In this document: positions 16,555 to 26,170 of the stretch, piece by piece
Layout: each line of letters starts with the position of its first letter
Position numbering within the stretch: the first letter of the stretch is position 1
NCBI RefSeq assembly: GCF_008042275.1
Contig: NZ_RDBK01000043.1
Coordinates: 1,645,319 to 1,709,318 of the forward strand
Direction: 5' to 3'
Length of the DNA stretch: 64,000 nt
Origin: Streptomyces sp. OR43
GTDB lineage: Bacteria; Actinomycetota; Actinomycetes; Streptomycetales; Streptomycetaceae
Made by a program: the position numbers and the translations under genes
The notes under the pieces: model-generated
Database searches by the model: none
The model's input: only the letters and a program-made list of their open reading frames with translations
What the model was told of the DNA's origin: nothing

Positions 16555-17172
16555 CTAGAAGGGAGGCTCGTCCGAGTAGCCGCCGCCAGAACCGCCGGAA
16601 CCGCCGGAGCTTCCGCCCCAACCGCCTCCGCCGCTCTGCTGGCCCCCGCCCTGCTGGCCGCCGGCCGGCGCGCTCGTGGCCCACGGGTCGTCGGCGGGAG
16701 CACCGCCACCACCCTGCTGGCCACCAGCACCGGGACCGCCGCCCCAGTTACCGCCACCCTGCTGGCCGCCGCCGTATCCACCCTGGCCGCCGCCCTGGCC
16801 ACCGCGACCGGTGGTCTTGGTGACCTTGGCAGTCGCGCTCTTGAGACTGGGGCCGACTTCCTCGACGTCCAGCTCGTAGACCGTGCGCTTGACGCCCTCG
16901 CGGTCTTCGTACGACCGCTGCTTCAGCCGGCCCTGCACGACAACGCGCATGCCTCGCGTGAGCGACTCGGCGACGTTCTCCGCCGCCTGACGCCAGACCG
17001 AGCAGGTGAGGAACAGGCCTTCGCCGTCCTTCCACTCATTGGTCTGCCGGTCGAAGATGCGGGGTGTGGACGCGACGCGGAACTTCGCGACCGCCGCACC
17101 GGACGGGGTGAAGCGCAGCTCGGGGTCGTCGACGAGATTGCCGACGACCGTGATGACGGTCTCGCCTGCCAT
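16555..17172 (-). CDS. ssb: Single-stranded DNA-binding protein
   Basis: The 205-residue SSB has an OB fold (about 1-110, beginning [20 protein letters not shown]). A long Gly/Gln-rich linker follows, with repeats of GGGQQGGG-type, and then the acidic tip SDEPPF that docks replication partners such as the clamp loader and RecO. It forms tetramers coating single-stranded DNA at forks. Its position between rpsF and rpsR is the classic bacterial arrangement. Confidence 0.97.
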   Translation of the reverse strand: MAGETVITVVGNLVDDPELRFTPSGAAVAKFRVASTPRIFDRQTNEWKDGEGLFLTCSVWRQAAENVAESLTRGMRVVVQGRLKQRSYEDREGVKRTVYELDVEEVGPSLKSATAKVTKTTGRGGQGGGQGGYGGGQQGGGNWGGGPGAGGQQGGGGAPADDPWATSAPAGGQQGGGQQSGGGGWGGSSGGSGGSGGGYSDEPPF

Positions 17173-17246
17173 GGATGAACCTCTCGGCGGGGATTGCTTC
17201 TGGCTGCTTGCTGCTACTCGAACCCGATGACCACTGAGCTAGAAGC

Positions 17247-17537
17247 TCAGTGGATCTCGGGACGGAGGACCTTGGTCCGGAGGACCGACTCGTTCAGGTT
17301 CATCTGGCGGTCGAGCTCCTTGACGACCGCAGGCTGGGCCTGCAGGTCGATGACCGAGTAGATGCCCTCGGGCTTCTTCTTGATCTCGTAAGCGAGCCGA
17401 CGACGGCCCCAGGTGTCGACCTTCTCAACCTTTCCTTCGCCCTCACGGACGACGGAGAGGAAGTTCTCGATCAGCGGGGAGACTGCTCGCTCCTCGAGAT
17501 CGGGGTCGAGGATGACCATCACCTCGTAGTGACGCAT
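17247..17537 (-). CDS. rpsF: 30S ribosomal protein S6
   Basis: The 96-residue S6 begins [19 protein letters not shown] and contains the conserved [11 protein letters not shown]. It partners S18 in the 30S platform. The ATG at 17537 is preceded by AAAGGAGGTG, close to the perfect anti-16S complement, so the longer frame upstream (to 18221) is not coding. It is the first gene of the operon; the promoter must lie in 17538-17816, where I could not fix its elements. Confidence 0.97.
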   Translation of the reverse strand: MRHYEVMVILDPDLEERAVSPLIENFLSVVREGEGKVEKVDTWGRRRLAYEIKKKPEGIYSVIDLQAQPAVVKELDRQMNLNESVLRTKVLRPEIH

Positions 17538-17816
17538 GTGGAACCCACCTCCTTTGGACTCAGCGGCCACGGTCGTTCCGTGGCAGGAGGGTCGTGATGC
17601 GTAAGCAACAGTGTCTCCGAGTAAAACAGCCGCCACTGACAACGCCCTCCCTCGAGAGGGGGCTGACTGTGCTGGCCTGGGCAGACACGGGTGCAGACCG
17701 TACAGAGTACCCGCAGACAGGCTTCCGGTTGAAATCCGGTGGTCAGGAGACGCAATCTGTACACATCGGGTGTGAGCGGCGCCACGACGCGCCGCCTTTC
17801 GGCCAGGAGGTACTCC

Positions 17817-18137
17817 ATGGCACAAGCAATGCGATCCCGCCCCCGCTCCTCCGTCTCCCTCTTCGCGACGGACGGCAGGCCCCACCCGCTCCAGGACATC
17901 CTGGTGGCGGTGACGGTGGCGCTCGGCGCCCTCGCGTTCGTGACGGCGATGTTCCACAGCCTGCATCTGATCAGCTCGTGGGCCGGACTCGTCGGAATCA
18001 TCACAGGCGGATACGGGCTGTACATCTCCGCCACCACGCGGGAGAGGTTCCCCCTGCTGGTCGGCATGGGCGCCGCCGGCCTCGGCTTCTTCCTGGGTAT
18101 GGCCCACGGCGGACTCTTCGGCGGCGTGATCAGCTGA
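17817..18137 (+). CDS. Small conserved membrane protein, unknown function
   Basis: The 106-residue product has a basic N-terminus and three hydrophobic segments, at about 27-47, 51-69 and 79-102. They are Gly-rich near the end ([17 protein letters not shown]). I recognise it only as a conserved Streptomyces protein between rpsF and the femX-like gene. CAGGAGG lies 6 bases before the ATG at 17817, ruling out the upstream GTG at 17739. It is divergent from rpsF. Confidence 0.8.
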   Translation: MAQAMRSRPRSSVSLFATDGRPHPLQDILVAVTVALGALAFVTAMFHSLHLISSWAGLVGIITGGYGLYISATTRERFPLLVGMGAAGLGFFLGMAHGGLFGGVIS

Positions 18138-18325
18138 CCGCGGCGTAACAGCGCTCCGGCGGCCTGCGGGGCGGCACCGTCCACGGACGGGGCCGCCCTG
18201 TACGCCATCCCGGAACCGCACGGGTACGACGGGGCCAGACCGCCCGCTTCCCGGTCACAGTAGGCTTCGGCGCGAGAGCCGGAGCCCCTGACCCATGGGG
18301 ACACACCTGCCGAGGAGCGCCCCGC

Positions 18326-19444
18326 ATGAGCCTGACCCTGAGGACCATCAGCCGTGAGCAGCATCTGGCGTACATCCAGAGTCTGCCCGCGGCCAGTCAC
18401 ATGCAGGTCCCGGCATGGGCGGATGTGAAGGCCGAGTGGCGCTCGGAGAGTCTGGGCTGGTTCGACAAGGGCGGTCAGCTCGTCGGTGCCGGTCTGGTGC
18501 TCTACCGGCAGCTGCCCAAGATCAAGCGGTACCTCGCGTATCTGCCCGAGGGCCCGGTCATCAACTGGTACGCCCCCAACCTGAACGACTGGCTGCAGCC
18601 GATGCTGGCGCACCTCAAGCAGCAGGGCGCCTTCTCGGTGAAGATGGGCCCGCCCGTCGTCATCCGCCGCTGGGACGCCCACGCCATCAAGGCCGGCATC
18701 CAGGACCCGGACGTGAAGCGCCTGCGCGATGTCGAGGCCACCCACATCGAGCCCCGCGCCTTCGAAGTGGCGGACCGGCTGCGGAAGATGGGCTGGCAGC
18801 AGGGCGAGGACGGCGGCGCCGGATTCGGTGACGTACAGCCTCGCTACATCTTCCAGGTGCCGCTCGCCAACCGCTCCCTCGAAGACGTGCACAAGGGCTT
18901 CAACCAGCTCTGGCGGCGCAACATCAAGAAGGCCGAGAAGGCCGGTGTAGAGGTCGTCCAGGGCAGCTACGCGGAGCTCGCCGAGTGGCAGCGCCTGTAC
19001 GAGATCACGGCGGAGCGCGACCACTTCCGCCCGCGTCCGCTCGGCTACTTCCAGCGCATGTGGACGGCCCTCAACAACGAGGACCCCAACCGCATGCGGC
19101 TCTACTTCGCCCGTCACGAGGGCGAGAACGTCGCGGCCGCGACCATGCTGATCGTGGGCGGCCACGTCTGGTACTCGTACGGCGCCTCGGCCAACCACAA
19201 GCGCGAGGTCCGGCCCTCGAACGCGATGCAGTGGCGGATGCTGCGCGACGCGTACGCGATGGGCGCCACCGTCTACGACCTGCGCGGCATCTCCGACTCG
19301 CTGGACGAGACCGATCACCTCTTCGGCCTGATCCAGTTCAAGGTGGGCACCGGCGGCCAGGCCGCGGAGTACCTCGGTGAGTGGGACTTCCCGCTCAACA
19401 AGCTGCTGCACAAGGCCCTCGACATCTACATGTCACGCCGCTGA
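18326..19444 (+). CDS. femX: FemX-like peptidoglycan bridge aminoacyltransferase
   Basis: The 372-residue product is a FemABX-family non-ribosomal peptidyltransferase with two GNAT-like halves. The second half carries RRNIKKAEKAGVEV and GASANHKREVRPSNAMQWRM, with the late motif DLRGISD. In Streptomyces, FemX attaches glycine from Gly-tRNA to the LL-diaminopimelate of lipid II, building the interpeptide bridge at the inner membrane face. GAGGAG upstream supports the ATG at 18326. The adjacent alanine-racemase-like gene and downstream PBP gene strengthen a cell-wall role. It could instead be a resistance-type VanK homologue, but the housekeeping location argues for FemX. Confidence 0.87.
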   Translation: MSLTLRTISREQHLAYIQSLPAASHMQVPAWADVKAEWRSESLGWFDKGGQLVGAGLVLYRQLPKIKRYLAYLPEGPVINWYAPNLNDWLQPMLAHLKQQGAFSVKMGPPVVIRRWDAHAIKAGIQDPDVKRLRDVEATHIEPRAFEVADRLRKMGWQQGEDGGAGFGDVQPRYIFQVPLANRSLEDVHKGFNQLWRRNIKKAEKAGVEVVQGSYAELAEWQRLYEITAERDHFRPRPLGYFQRMWTALNNEDPNRMRLYFARHEGENVAAATMLIVGGHVWYSYGASANHKREVRPSNAMQWRMLRDAYAMGATVYDLRGISDSLDETDHLFGLIQFKVGTGGQAAEYLGEWDFPLNKLLHKALDIYMSRR

Positions 19445-19577
19445 TCCGCCGGGCAAGGCTGACGAAACCGGCTTTATTCGTTGTAATGGGCTCTTCCGGC
19501 AGGACCTGAGAAGGCGCTTCCGGAGCACCGCACACCACCGACACCACCGCAGCCACCAGAAAGGTTCCGGACCGGCC

Positions 19578-20609
19578 ATGGCGCTCTCCCTGTACGTCGA
19601 CACCGCGCGCTGGCGGGCGCACCAGAAATCCGTGCTCGACCAGTTCCCCGGCCTCGTACCGGTCTGCAAGGGCAACGGGTACGGCTTCGGCCACGAGCGG
19701 CTGGCCGACGAGGCGATCCGTTTCGGCTCCGACATCCTCGCGGTCGGCACCACCTACGAAGCGGCCCGCATCAAGGACTGGTTCAGCGGTGATCTGCTGG
19801 TGCTCACGCCGTTCCGGCGGGGCGAGGAGCCGGTTCCGCTGCCCGACCGGGTCATCCGCTCCGTCTCCTCCGTGGACGGCGTGCACGCCCTGGTGGGCGC
19901 TCGAGTCGTCATCGAGTGCATGAGCTCGATGAAGCGCCACGGCGTCAAGGAGGAGGAGCTCGGGCAGCTGCACGCCGCCATCGAGGACGTACGCCTCGAG
20001 GGTTTCGCCCTTCACCTGCCGCTGGACCGCACGGACGGCTCCGACGCGGTCGAAGAGGTCATCGCCTGGATGGACCGTCTCCGGGCGGCCCGGCTGCCGC
20101 TGCACACGATGTTCGTGAGCCATCTGCGCGCCGAGGAGCTGGGCCGGCTGCAGCAGCAGTTCCCGCAGACCCGCTTCCGCGCCCGCATCGGTACCCGGCT
20201 GTGGCTGGGCGACCACGAGGCGACGGAGTACCGGGGCGCGGTGCTCGACGTCACGCGCGTCGTCAAGGGCGACCGGTTCGGATACCGGCAGCAGAAGGCG
20301 GCCTCCGACGGCTGGCTGGTCGTGGTCGCGGGCGGCACGTCGCACGGTGTCGGCCTGGAGGCCCCGAAGGCGCTGCACGGTGTGATGCCGCGCGCCAAGG
20401 GGGTGGCGCGGGCGGGTCTCGCCACCGTCAACCGCAACCTGTCGCCGTTCGTCTGGGCCGGCAAGCAGCGCTGGTTCGCCGAGCCGCCGCACATGCAGGT
20501 GTCGATCCTGTTCGTTCCCTCGGACGCGGAGGAGCCGCGCGTGGGCGACGAACTGGTGGCCCATCTGCGTCACACGACGACCCAGTTCGACCGGCTCGTC
20601 GACCGCTGA
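19578..20609 (+). CDS. Alanine racemase-like PLP enzyme
   Basis: The 343-residue protein has the alanine racemase barrel: PVCKGNGYGFGHE carries the PLP lysine (K32) in place of the usual VVKANAYGHG. VVKGDRFGYRQQ holds the opposing tyrosine, and the beta domain reads MQVSILFVPSDAEEPRVGDE. It is diverged and shorter than typical Alr (about 370), so D-Ala production is possible but a paralogous racemase function is equally likely. The ATG at 19578 begins MALSLYVDTARW. The preceding 133 bases contain no recognisable terminator, so it may be read together with the femX-like gene. Confidence 0.75.
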   Translation: MALSLYVDTARWRAHQKSVLDQFPGLVPVCKGNGYGFGHERLADEAIRFGSDILAVGTTYEAARIKDWFSGDLLVLTPFRRGEEPVPLPDRVIRSVSSVDGVHALVGARVVIECMSSMKRHGVKEEELGQLHAAIEDVRLEGFALHLPLDRTDGSDAVEEVIAWMDRLRAARLPLHTMFVSHLRAEELGRLQQQFPQTRFRARIGTRLWLGDHEATEYRGAVLDVTRVVKGDRFGYRQQKAASDGWLVVVAGGTSHGVGLEAPKALHGVMPRAKGVARAGLATVNRNLSPFVWAGKQRWFAEPPHMQVSILFVPSDAEEPRVGDELVAHLRHTTTQFDRLVDR

Positions 20610-20614
20610 GGCCC

Positions 20615-20649
20615 GGCACACCGGTCGCTCAGTCGGCGACCGGTGTGCC
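20615..20649. terminator. Terminator between convergent genes
   Basis: GGCACACCGGTCGC (20615-20628) pairs with its complement (20636-20649), a 14-base stem. The loop contains the stop codon of the leftward glycosyltransferase gene, so the structure overlaps that gene's last codons. Confidence 0.8.
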
Positions 20650-22125
20650 CGCCGTACCCCACTCCACCCGCGGGCCTGTCTCGGCGAAGGCGGCATGGCG
20701 CGTCGGACGCGCCGCCCCGTGCCCGAGGACGAAGACGTCCTCGGCCCCGTCGAGAACCCCGCCCGACGGGTCGTCCGAGCCGTCACGCCGCACGACGTCG
20801 CGCTCCGGCATCAGGATGTCCCGTACGACCACGGCGCAGAGGTAGAGCGTGCCCAGCAGGTGCAGGACGATCGCCAGCTGATAGCCCTCCGTGGGCAGTC
20901 CCTGGTGCTTGTCACCGCTCGTCGTGTAGGCGAGGTACATCCAGATGCCCAGGAAGTACATGACCTCGCACGCCTGCCAGATCAGGAAGTCCCGCCAGCG
21001 CGGCCTGGCCAGCACGGCGAGCGGGATCAGCCACAGGACGTACTGCGGTGAGTAGACCTTGTTGACGAGGATGAACACCGCGACGACGAGGAAGGCGAGC
21101 TGGGCGAAGCGCGGCCGGCGCGGTGCCATCAGCGTCAGCGCCCCGATCGCGGCGCACAGGCCGACCGTCGCCAGCGTGGAGACGGTGTTGACCGTGGAGA
21201 CCTCGATGGATTCGCCGGTGCGCTGGGTGATGACCAGCCAGAAGGAGCCGAAGTCGATCGAGCGCTCCTGGCTGAAGGTGTAGAACTTCTTCCAGCCCTC
21301 GGGCGCGAACACCATCACCGGCAGGTTGACCACCAGCCAGGAGGCGGCGGCGCCGAGCGTCGCCACCGAGAACTCCCGCCATTTCCCGGCCCGCCAGCAC
21401 AGCACGAAGGCCGGGCCCAGCAGGAACACGGGGTAGAGCTTGGCGGCCGTCGCAAGACCGATCAGGATGCCGAACGCGAGAGGGCGGCTCCGGGACCACA
21501 TGAGCATCGCCGCGGCCGTGAGGGCGACAGCCAGCAGGTCCCAGTTGATGGTGGCGGTGAGGGCGAACGCGGGCGCCAGCGCCACCAGCAGGCCGTCCCA
21601 GGGGCGGCGGCGGTGCGTGCGTGCGACACACACGGCGAGGACGGCGGTGCAGATCATCAGCATGCCCGCGTTGACGAGCCAGTAGGCCTGTTCCTGCTCC
21701 TGGAGGGAACCGCCCGGGGTGAACCAGGCGGCGATCTGCATGAACACACCGGTGAGGACCGGATACTCCAGGAACTGCATGTCGCCGGGCAGCCGGTCGA
21801 AGTACGGCACCAGTCCCTCGGCGAAGCCGCGTCCGGAGTACAGATGCGGGATGTCGGAGTAGCAGGCATGGGTGTACTGCGAGCCCGCGCCCCTGAACCA
21901 CGCCCAGTTGTAGCAGGGCAGCTTCTGCACCATGCCGAGCGCGAACATCCCGATCGCCACCAGGGCGACGGCGCCCACGGGGGTGAGTGCGGTGCTGCCG
22001 AGCCGGGTCCAGCGCCCCGACCTCCCACCGATCAGCTCGCTGCCGGCCGCGGCGATCTCGTCCTGGTGCGTCGGCCGTACGACGGACCGTTCCTGGTGCA
22101 CGCTCGTGTCCTCTGCGCTTGGCAT
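20629..22125 (-). CDS. GT87-like membrane glycosyltransferase
   Basis: The 498-residue integral membrane protein has about 10-12 helices. After the first helix comes a large loop with HACYSDIPHLYSGRGFAEG and YFDRLPGDMQFLEYPVLTG, containing the acidic residues expected of GT-C polyprenyl-phosphate mannosyltransferases such as PimE-like and GT87 enzymes. It probably adds mannose or a related sugar to an envelope glycan. The ATG at 22125 (MPSAEDTSVHQE) has AGGA 9 bases upstream. It lies downstream of the PBP gene but a strong terminator separates them, so it needs its own promoter. Confidence 0.75.
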   Translation of the reverse strand: MPSAEDTSVHQERSVVRPTHQDEIAAAGSELIGGRSGRWTRLGSTALTPVGAVALVAIGMFALGMVQKLPCYNWAWFRGAGSQYTHACYSDIPHLYSGRGFAEGLVPYFDRLPGDMQFLEYPVLTGVFMQIAAWFTPGGSLQEQEQAYWLVNAGMLMICTAVLAVCVARTHRRRPWDGLLVALAPAFALTATINWDLLAVALTAAAMLMWSRSRPLAFGILIGLATAAKLYPVFLLGPAFVLCWRAGKWREFSVATLGAAASWLVVNLPVMVFAPEGWKKFYTFSQERSIDFGSFWLVITQRTGESIEVSTVNTVSTLATVGLCAAIGALTLMAPRRPRFAQLAFLVVAVFILVNKVYSPQYVLWLIPLAVLARPRWRDFLIWQACEVMYFLGIWMYLAYTTSGDKHQGLPTEGYQLAIVLHLLGTLYLCAVVVRDILMPERDVVRRDGSDDPSGGVLDGAEDVFVLGHGAARPTRHAAFAETGPRVEWGTAGTPVAD

Positions 22126-22161
22126 GCCGCACATCCTGCCGTACCGGACTGTGGAAACGGT

Positions 22162-22195
22162 GAGGGCCGCCGCACCTTGGGGTGCGGCGGCCCTC
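22162..22195 (-). terminator. Terminator after the PBP gene
   Basis: A 15-base perfect stem, GAGGGCCGCCGCACC (22162-22176) with its complement at 22181-22195, has a 4-base loop and lies 62 bases past the end of the leftward PBP gene. Confidence 0.88.
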
Positions 22196-22257
22196 GTCAT
22201 GCTGCCCGGCTCACCGCGCGCGGACCCGTTCGGGCGCGCGGGTGTCCCGCGGGGGCG

Positions 22258-25002
22258 CTACCCGCCGCCGCCGATCCAGCCGCCGTTCGCGTTCCCGTTG
22301 CCGTTCCCGTTGCCGCCTGTGTCGGGTGACGGGCTGGCGCCGCCGTCGGTCTCGCCCGTCGTGGTCCCGGTGGTGGTCCCGGCATCCGTGCCGCTGGTCC
22401 CGCCGTCGGTCGTCCCGGCGTCGGTGCCCCCGTCGGTCCAGCCGGTGGAGTTGCCGCCGTTGTTGTTCTGGCAGTTCAGGTCCCACGTACCGCAGGTGTC
22501 GGTCGGCGTGGGCGTCGGGACCACGGGGGTGGTCGGCGACGGTGTGACGGTCGCCGTGTCGGTCGGCGTCGGGGTGGGCGTCGGAGTGGGCGTCGGGGTG
22601 GGGCTCTTCGCGCCGCCGCCGTAGACCTTCTCGCCGATCGGCTCAGGCTTCGGGAAGGACAGCTTCTCCTGGCCCTCCAACGCCTCCGCCATGTAGTCGT
22701 GCCAGATCTGCGCCGGGAAGGACGCACCGTGGATCGACGTCTCACCACCGGTGCCGTACATCTTCAGGAACTTGCGGTCCTTGTTCTTCTCGTTGTCGTC
22801 CAGCCGGTACATGCTGATCGCGGTCGACAACTGCGGTGTGTAGCCCACGAACCAGGCGGACAGGTTGTCGTCCGTCGTACCCGTCTTGCCCGCTACGTCC
22901 CGTCCGGGAAGCCTTGCGGGCGTGCCGGTTCCCTTGTCGACGACGTTCTTGAGAACGTCGGTGACGTTGTCGGCGACGATGTTGGAGAAGGCGCTCTTGG
23001 CGACCTCCTTGTGCTGGTAGACCACCTCGCCGCCCTTCTTCACCTCCGTCACCGAGAAGGGCTCACGCTGCTGGCCGCTGGCCGCGAAGGTGGCGTACGC
23101 CCCCGCCATGCGGGTCGCGCTGGGCGAGGAGGTGCCGATGGAGAACGACGGCACGCTCGCGTTCGCCATGTACTGGTCGTCCTTCAGGCCGGCCGCGATG
23201 GCCACGTCCTTCACCTTGTCGGTGCCGACGTCCATGCCCAGCTGCACGTAGGGAGAGTTGGCGGACACCCGCATCGCCTCGCGCAGGGTGACATTGCCCA
23301 GCGAGTCGTCCCCGTCGTTGACCTGGAGCCACTCCTTGCCGTTCTCGTCGGTCCAGACGTCACCGTTGTACTTCTTGATCTTCAGCTTGTTGTCGCCGTT
23401 GTAGATGCTCTTCGGCGACACCTTCGTACGCTGCGACTCGTCCTGCTCGGGACCGCCCGAGGGGTCCCGCTTGCCGTACTCCATCGCGGCCGCCAGCACG
23501 AACGGCTTGAAGGTCGAGCCGACCGCGGCGCCGGTGGGATCGGCGTTGCTGGTGTAGTGCTTCGTCGCGTCCACACCGCCGTAGATCGCCTCGATGGCAC
23601 CGGTCTTCGGGTTCACCGACGAGCCGCCGAACTGGACGTGGGTGTCCTTCGTGGGGCGCTTCTTGGTGTCGATCTTCTCGTCGTAGACCTTCTTGACGGC
23701 CTTGCTGAGCTGGTCGACCTTCTTCTTGTCGAAGGTCGTGTGGATCTCGTAGCCACCCTGGTCGAGCTGGTCGCGGGTGATGTCGTAGTTGCTCAGGAAG
23801 TTGGACCGGGCCATCGCGACGAGGTAACCGATCTGGCCGCCCAGCTGGGCGTCCTTCTTCGGCTTGTCGGGCATCGGGAACTCGGTGTACTTGTCGCGTT
23901 CCGACTGCTCCATGCGGCCGTCCTTGACCTCCTCGTCAAGGATCCACTTCCAGCGCTTGATCGCCCGGTCCGTGTTCTTCGCCGGCGTCGCCTCCACCGA
24001 GTCGACCTCCGTGGCACCCGCGGGGTCGTAGTAGCTGGCCCCCTTGAGCAGGGTGGCCAGGAAGGCACACTCGCTCGGATTCAGCTCCTTGGCGTCCTTG
24101 CCGTAGTACGTACGGGCCGCCGCCTGGATGCCGGAGGCACCACGCCCGTAGTACGAGACGTTGAGGTACCCCGCCATGATTTCTTTCTTGTCCATCTCGC
24201 TGCCGACCTTCAGCGTGATGAAGAGTTCTTCGAACTTGCGGCTCAGCGTCTGGTCCTGGGAGAGCCGGGAGTTCTTCACGTACTGCTGGGTGATCGTTGA
24301 TCCACCCTGGGTCTGACCGCCCTTGGCCATGTTGAACACGGCGCGGGCGATGCCCATCGGGTCGATGCCGTGGTCGGTGTCGAAGGTCTTGTTCTCCGCC
24401 GAGATGACGGCGTTGCGCATCGCTTCGGGGATCTGGGCGTAGTCGATGATCTGACGGTTGGCGGCACCCCCGGTAGCCACCATCTGCGAGCCGTCTTTCC
24501 AGAAGTAGACGTTGTTCTCCGCCTTCGCGGCCGCCTGGACCTCAGGTTTGGCGACCATCGCGTAGGCAAGACCGGCGAGCCCCATCAGAAGGCCGAGGAA
24601 GGCGATGCACAGCCCGGAGACCAGCTTCCACGACGGCATCCAGCGCCGTACGCCGTACTTGCCGGCGCGCGGGTAGTCGATGAAGCGCTTCTTGGCCGGA
24701 CGCTGGCTTCCGCGTCCACGCCCACGGCCGGGGCCCTCGTGGCCACCGTCCCCGCCTCCGCGACGTCGGCCGCCGCCCCCGCCGTCGGAGCCGCCGCGGC
24801 CACCGCCGCCGCGCTGTGCGGCCCGTCTGGCCGCGGCGCGCCCGCCGTACGGGGAATCCTCGCCGTACGAATCGGAAGGTGACTCGGACGTCACTCCGCG
24901 TGACGGTGCCGCGCGGCGTCCAGGGGACTGCTGGGCGGCTCGTCTGGCCGCGGCACGCCCGCCACCTTGCGGTTGCGGCATCTTGCGACGGTGCTCGCTC
25001 AT
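22258..25002 (-). CDS. Bifunctional class A penicillin-binding protein
   Basis: The 914-residue enzyme polymerises and cross-links peptidoglycan outside the membrane. A basic, Arg/Gly-rich cytosolic tail (1-125) is followed by one membrane anchor (about 128-150). The GT51 glycosyltransferase (about 175-350) carries the catalytic ENKTFDTDHG. The transpeptidase (about 430-780) has STFK with nucleophile S496, SAN in VSANSPYVQ, and KTG in GKTGTTDDN. The last 120 residues are low complexity: a run of Thr-Pro repeats followed by Gly/Asn/Thr-rich sequence, likely spanning the wall. The start is the ATG at 25002. It is divergent from the padR gene. Confidence 0.93.
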   Translation of the reverse strand: MSEHRRKMPQPQGGGRAAARRAAQQSPGRRAAPSRGVTSESPSDSYGEDSPYGGRAAARRAAQRGGGGRGGSDGGGGGRRRGGGDGGHEGPGRGRGRGSQRPAKKRFIDYPRAGKYGVRRWMPSWKLVSGLCIAFLGLLMGLAGLAYAMVAKPEVQAAAKAENNVYFWKDGSQMVATGGAANRQIIDYAQIPEAMRNAVISAENKTFDTDHGIDPMGIARAVFNMAKGGQTQGGSTITQQYVKNSRLSQDQTLSRKFEELFITLKVGSEMDKKEIMAGYLNVSYYGRGASGIQAAARTYYGKDAKELNPSECAFLATLLKGASYYDPAGATEVDSVEATPAKNTDRAIKRWKWILDEEVKDGRMEQSERDKYTEFPMPDKPKKDAQLGGQIGYLVAMARSNFLSNYDITRDQLDQGGYEIHTTFDKKKVDQLSKAVKKVYDEKIDTKKRPTKDTHVQFGGSSVNPKTGAIEAIYGGVDATKHYTSNADPTGAAVGSTFKPFVLAAAMEYGKRDPSGGPEQDESQRTKVSPKSIYNGDNKLKIKKYNGDVWTDENGKEWLQVNDGDDSLGNVTLREAMRVSANSPYVQLGMDVGTDKVKDVAIAAGLKDDQYMANASVPSFSIGTSSPSATRMAGAYATFAASGQQREPFSVTEVKKGGEVVYQHKEVAKSAFSNIVADNVTDVLKNVVDKGTGTPARLPGRDVAGKTGTTDDNLSAWFVGYTPQLSTAISMYRLDDNEKNKDRKFLKMYGTGGETSIHGASFPAQIWHDYMAEALEGQEKLSFPKPEPIGEKVYGGGAKSPTPTPTPTPTPTPTDTATVTPSPTTPVVPTPTPTDTCGTWDLNCQNNNGGNSTGWTDGGTDAGTTDGGTSGTDAGTTTGTTTGETDGGASPSPDTGGNGNGNGNANGGWIGGGG

Positions 25003-25305
25003 CGAACGACTACTCCTCGGGCAGGCGAGATCGCCTGGAAGCGGCAGTTGAGATCCGGTCCCCCCGAATTACGGACCAGCCCTGCGACAGGCTCATCCGC
25101 AGTGCATCCGGTCAGTCCGCGAAAACTGACGCACTCGGACGTCACACGGTTCCCGGTGGTCTGCATGCCGCACAGACTACGCACGGTCAAAACCCTCCTG
25201 GGGCCGAACTTCACCCCAAATTACGCAAGTCGGTTGCTACGAATTAGCGATGTGACGCCGCTCACTAAGGCCCCCCTTGTCGCAGCCCCGACTCCGATCT
25301 ATCGT
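25003..25305. other. Gene-free stretch upstream of the PBP gene
   Basis: This is the PBP-side part of the 400-base gap between the PBP and padR genes. It must contain the leftward PBP promoter. I see two short matches, CTCGGACGTCACACGG near 25135 and ACGTCACT-like sequence inside the PBP gene, but no convincing -35/-10 pair. No open frame with typical codon use covers it. Confidence 0.4.
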
Positions 25306-25332
25306 GCTGATGTATCGAGTCGATACATCAGC
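25306..25332. promoter_or_regulatory. Putative PadR operator
   Basis: GCTGATGTATCG (25306-25317) and its complement (25321-25332) form a 27-base inverted repeat with a 3-base centre. The inner ATGT...ACAT spacing matches known PadR operators. Three degenerate copies of the half-site, each starting CTCGG(T/C)ACA, follow at about 25333-25370, reaching to within 35 bases of the padR start. Autoregulation is the likely purpose. Confidence 0.75.
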
Positions 25333-25403
25333 TCGGTACATCGACTCGGCACATCGGCTCGGCACACGGCACGTGAGAGCACTCGGAGAAGGAGGAGGCG
25401 AGG

Positions 25404-26108
25404 TTGAGCAGACGCTCAGGCATCCTCGAGTTCGCCGTCCTCGGACTGCTCCGCGAGTCCCCGATGCACGGTTACGAGCTGCGCAAGCGCCTCAACACGT
25501 CATTGGGGATCTTCCGTGCCTTCAGCTACGGAACCCTTTACCCCTGCCTCAAGACGCTGGTCGCCAACGGCTGGTTGATCGAGGAACCGGGAAATGTTCC
25601 GGCAGACCTTCCGCCCGGCGCCGGCCGTGCGGTCGCCCCCGCCTCCTCACTGGCAGGGCGCCGCGCCAAGATCGTCTACCGGTTGACGGCAGAAGGTAAG
25701 GAGCACTTCGAGGAACTGCTCTCGCACACGGGCCCCGACTCCTGGGAGGACGAGCACTTCGCTGCTCGTTTCGCCTTCTTCGGTCAGACGGAGCACGAGG
25801 TGCGGATGCGGGTGCTGGAAGGCCGTCGCAGCCGGCTGGAGGAGCGCCTGGAGAAGATGAGCGCCTCTCTGGCCCGCACCCGCGAGCGCCTCGACGACTA
25901 CACACTTGAGCTTCAGCGACACGGCATGGAGTCCGTGGAGCGCGAAGTGCGCTGGCTGAACGAGCTCATCGAGAGCGAGCGGTCGGGACGGGATCAGCGA
26001 CGATCCTCGCCCGAGGGCTCAGCTCAGCAGAACACCGCAGGAGAGCCGGACGGCCTGCCCCGGCGGGGTAACAACCCGCCGGATCCGTCCGGCGACACCG
26101 CCAAGTGA
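25404..26108 (+). CDS. PadR-family transcriptional regulator
   Basis: The 234-residue regulator has the PadR winged helix (about 5-95: [21 protein letters not shown], then [14 protein letters not shown]). It then has a long C-terminal coiled coil (about 125-195, [18 protein letters not shown]) for dimerisation, and a hydrophilic tail. The start is a TTG at 25404 directly behind GGAGGAGGCGAGG. It begins 71 bases after the operator-like inverted repeat. The inositol phosphate synthase gene follows with a 62-base gap, so PadR probably regulates itself and perhaps ino1. Confidence 0.9.
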   Translation: MSRRSGILEFAVLGLLRESPMHGYELRKRLNTSLGIFRAFSYGTLYPCLKTLVANGWLIEEPGNVPADLPPGAGRAVAPASSLAGRRAKIVYRLTAEGKEHFEELLSHTGPDSWEDEHFAARFAFFGQTEHEVRMRVLEGRRSRLEERLEKMSASLARTRERLDDYTLELQRHGMESVEREVRWLNELIESERSGRDQRRSSPEGSAQQNTAGEPDGLPRRGNNPPDPSGDTAK

Positions 26109-26170
26109 GCTCCCCGCAGATCCGCGGGGGCCTCATCAGGAACATCCATTACACACAGGGAGCAACCGGA

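Noticed and set aside
17538-18221. Long leftward frame in phase with rpsF up to 18221
   Set aside because: It overlaps the rightward small membrane protein gene, and rpsF has a near-perfect ribosome binding site at its ATG at 17537.
17519-19411. Leftward frame of about 630 codons opposite the femX-like gene
   Set aside because: It is the antisense of a well supported gene; such long shadow frames are normal in DNA of this GC content.
22545-22620. Short tandem repeat in the PBP gene tail as a mobile or regulatory repeat
   Set aside because: It simply encodes the Thr-Pro repeat of the protein's extracellular tail.
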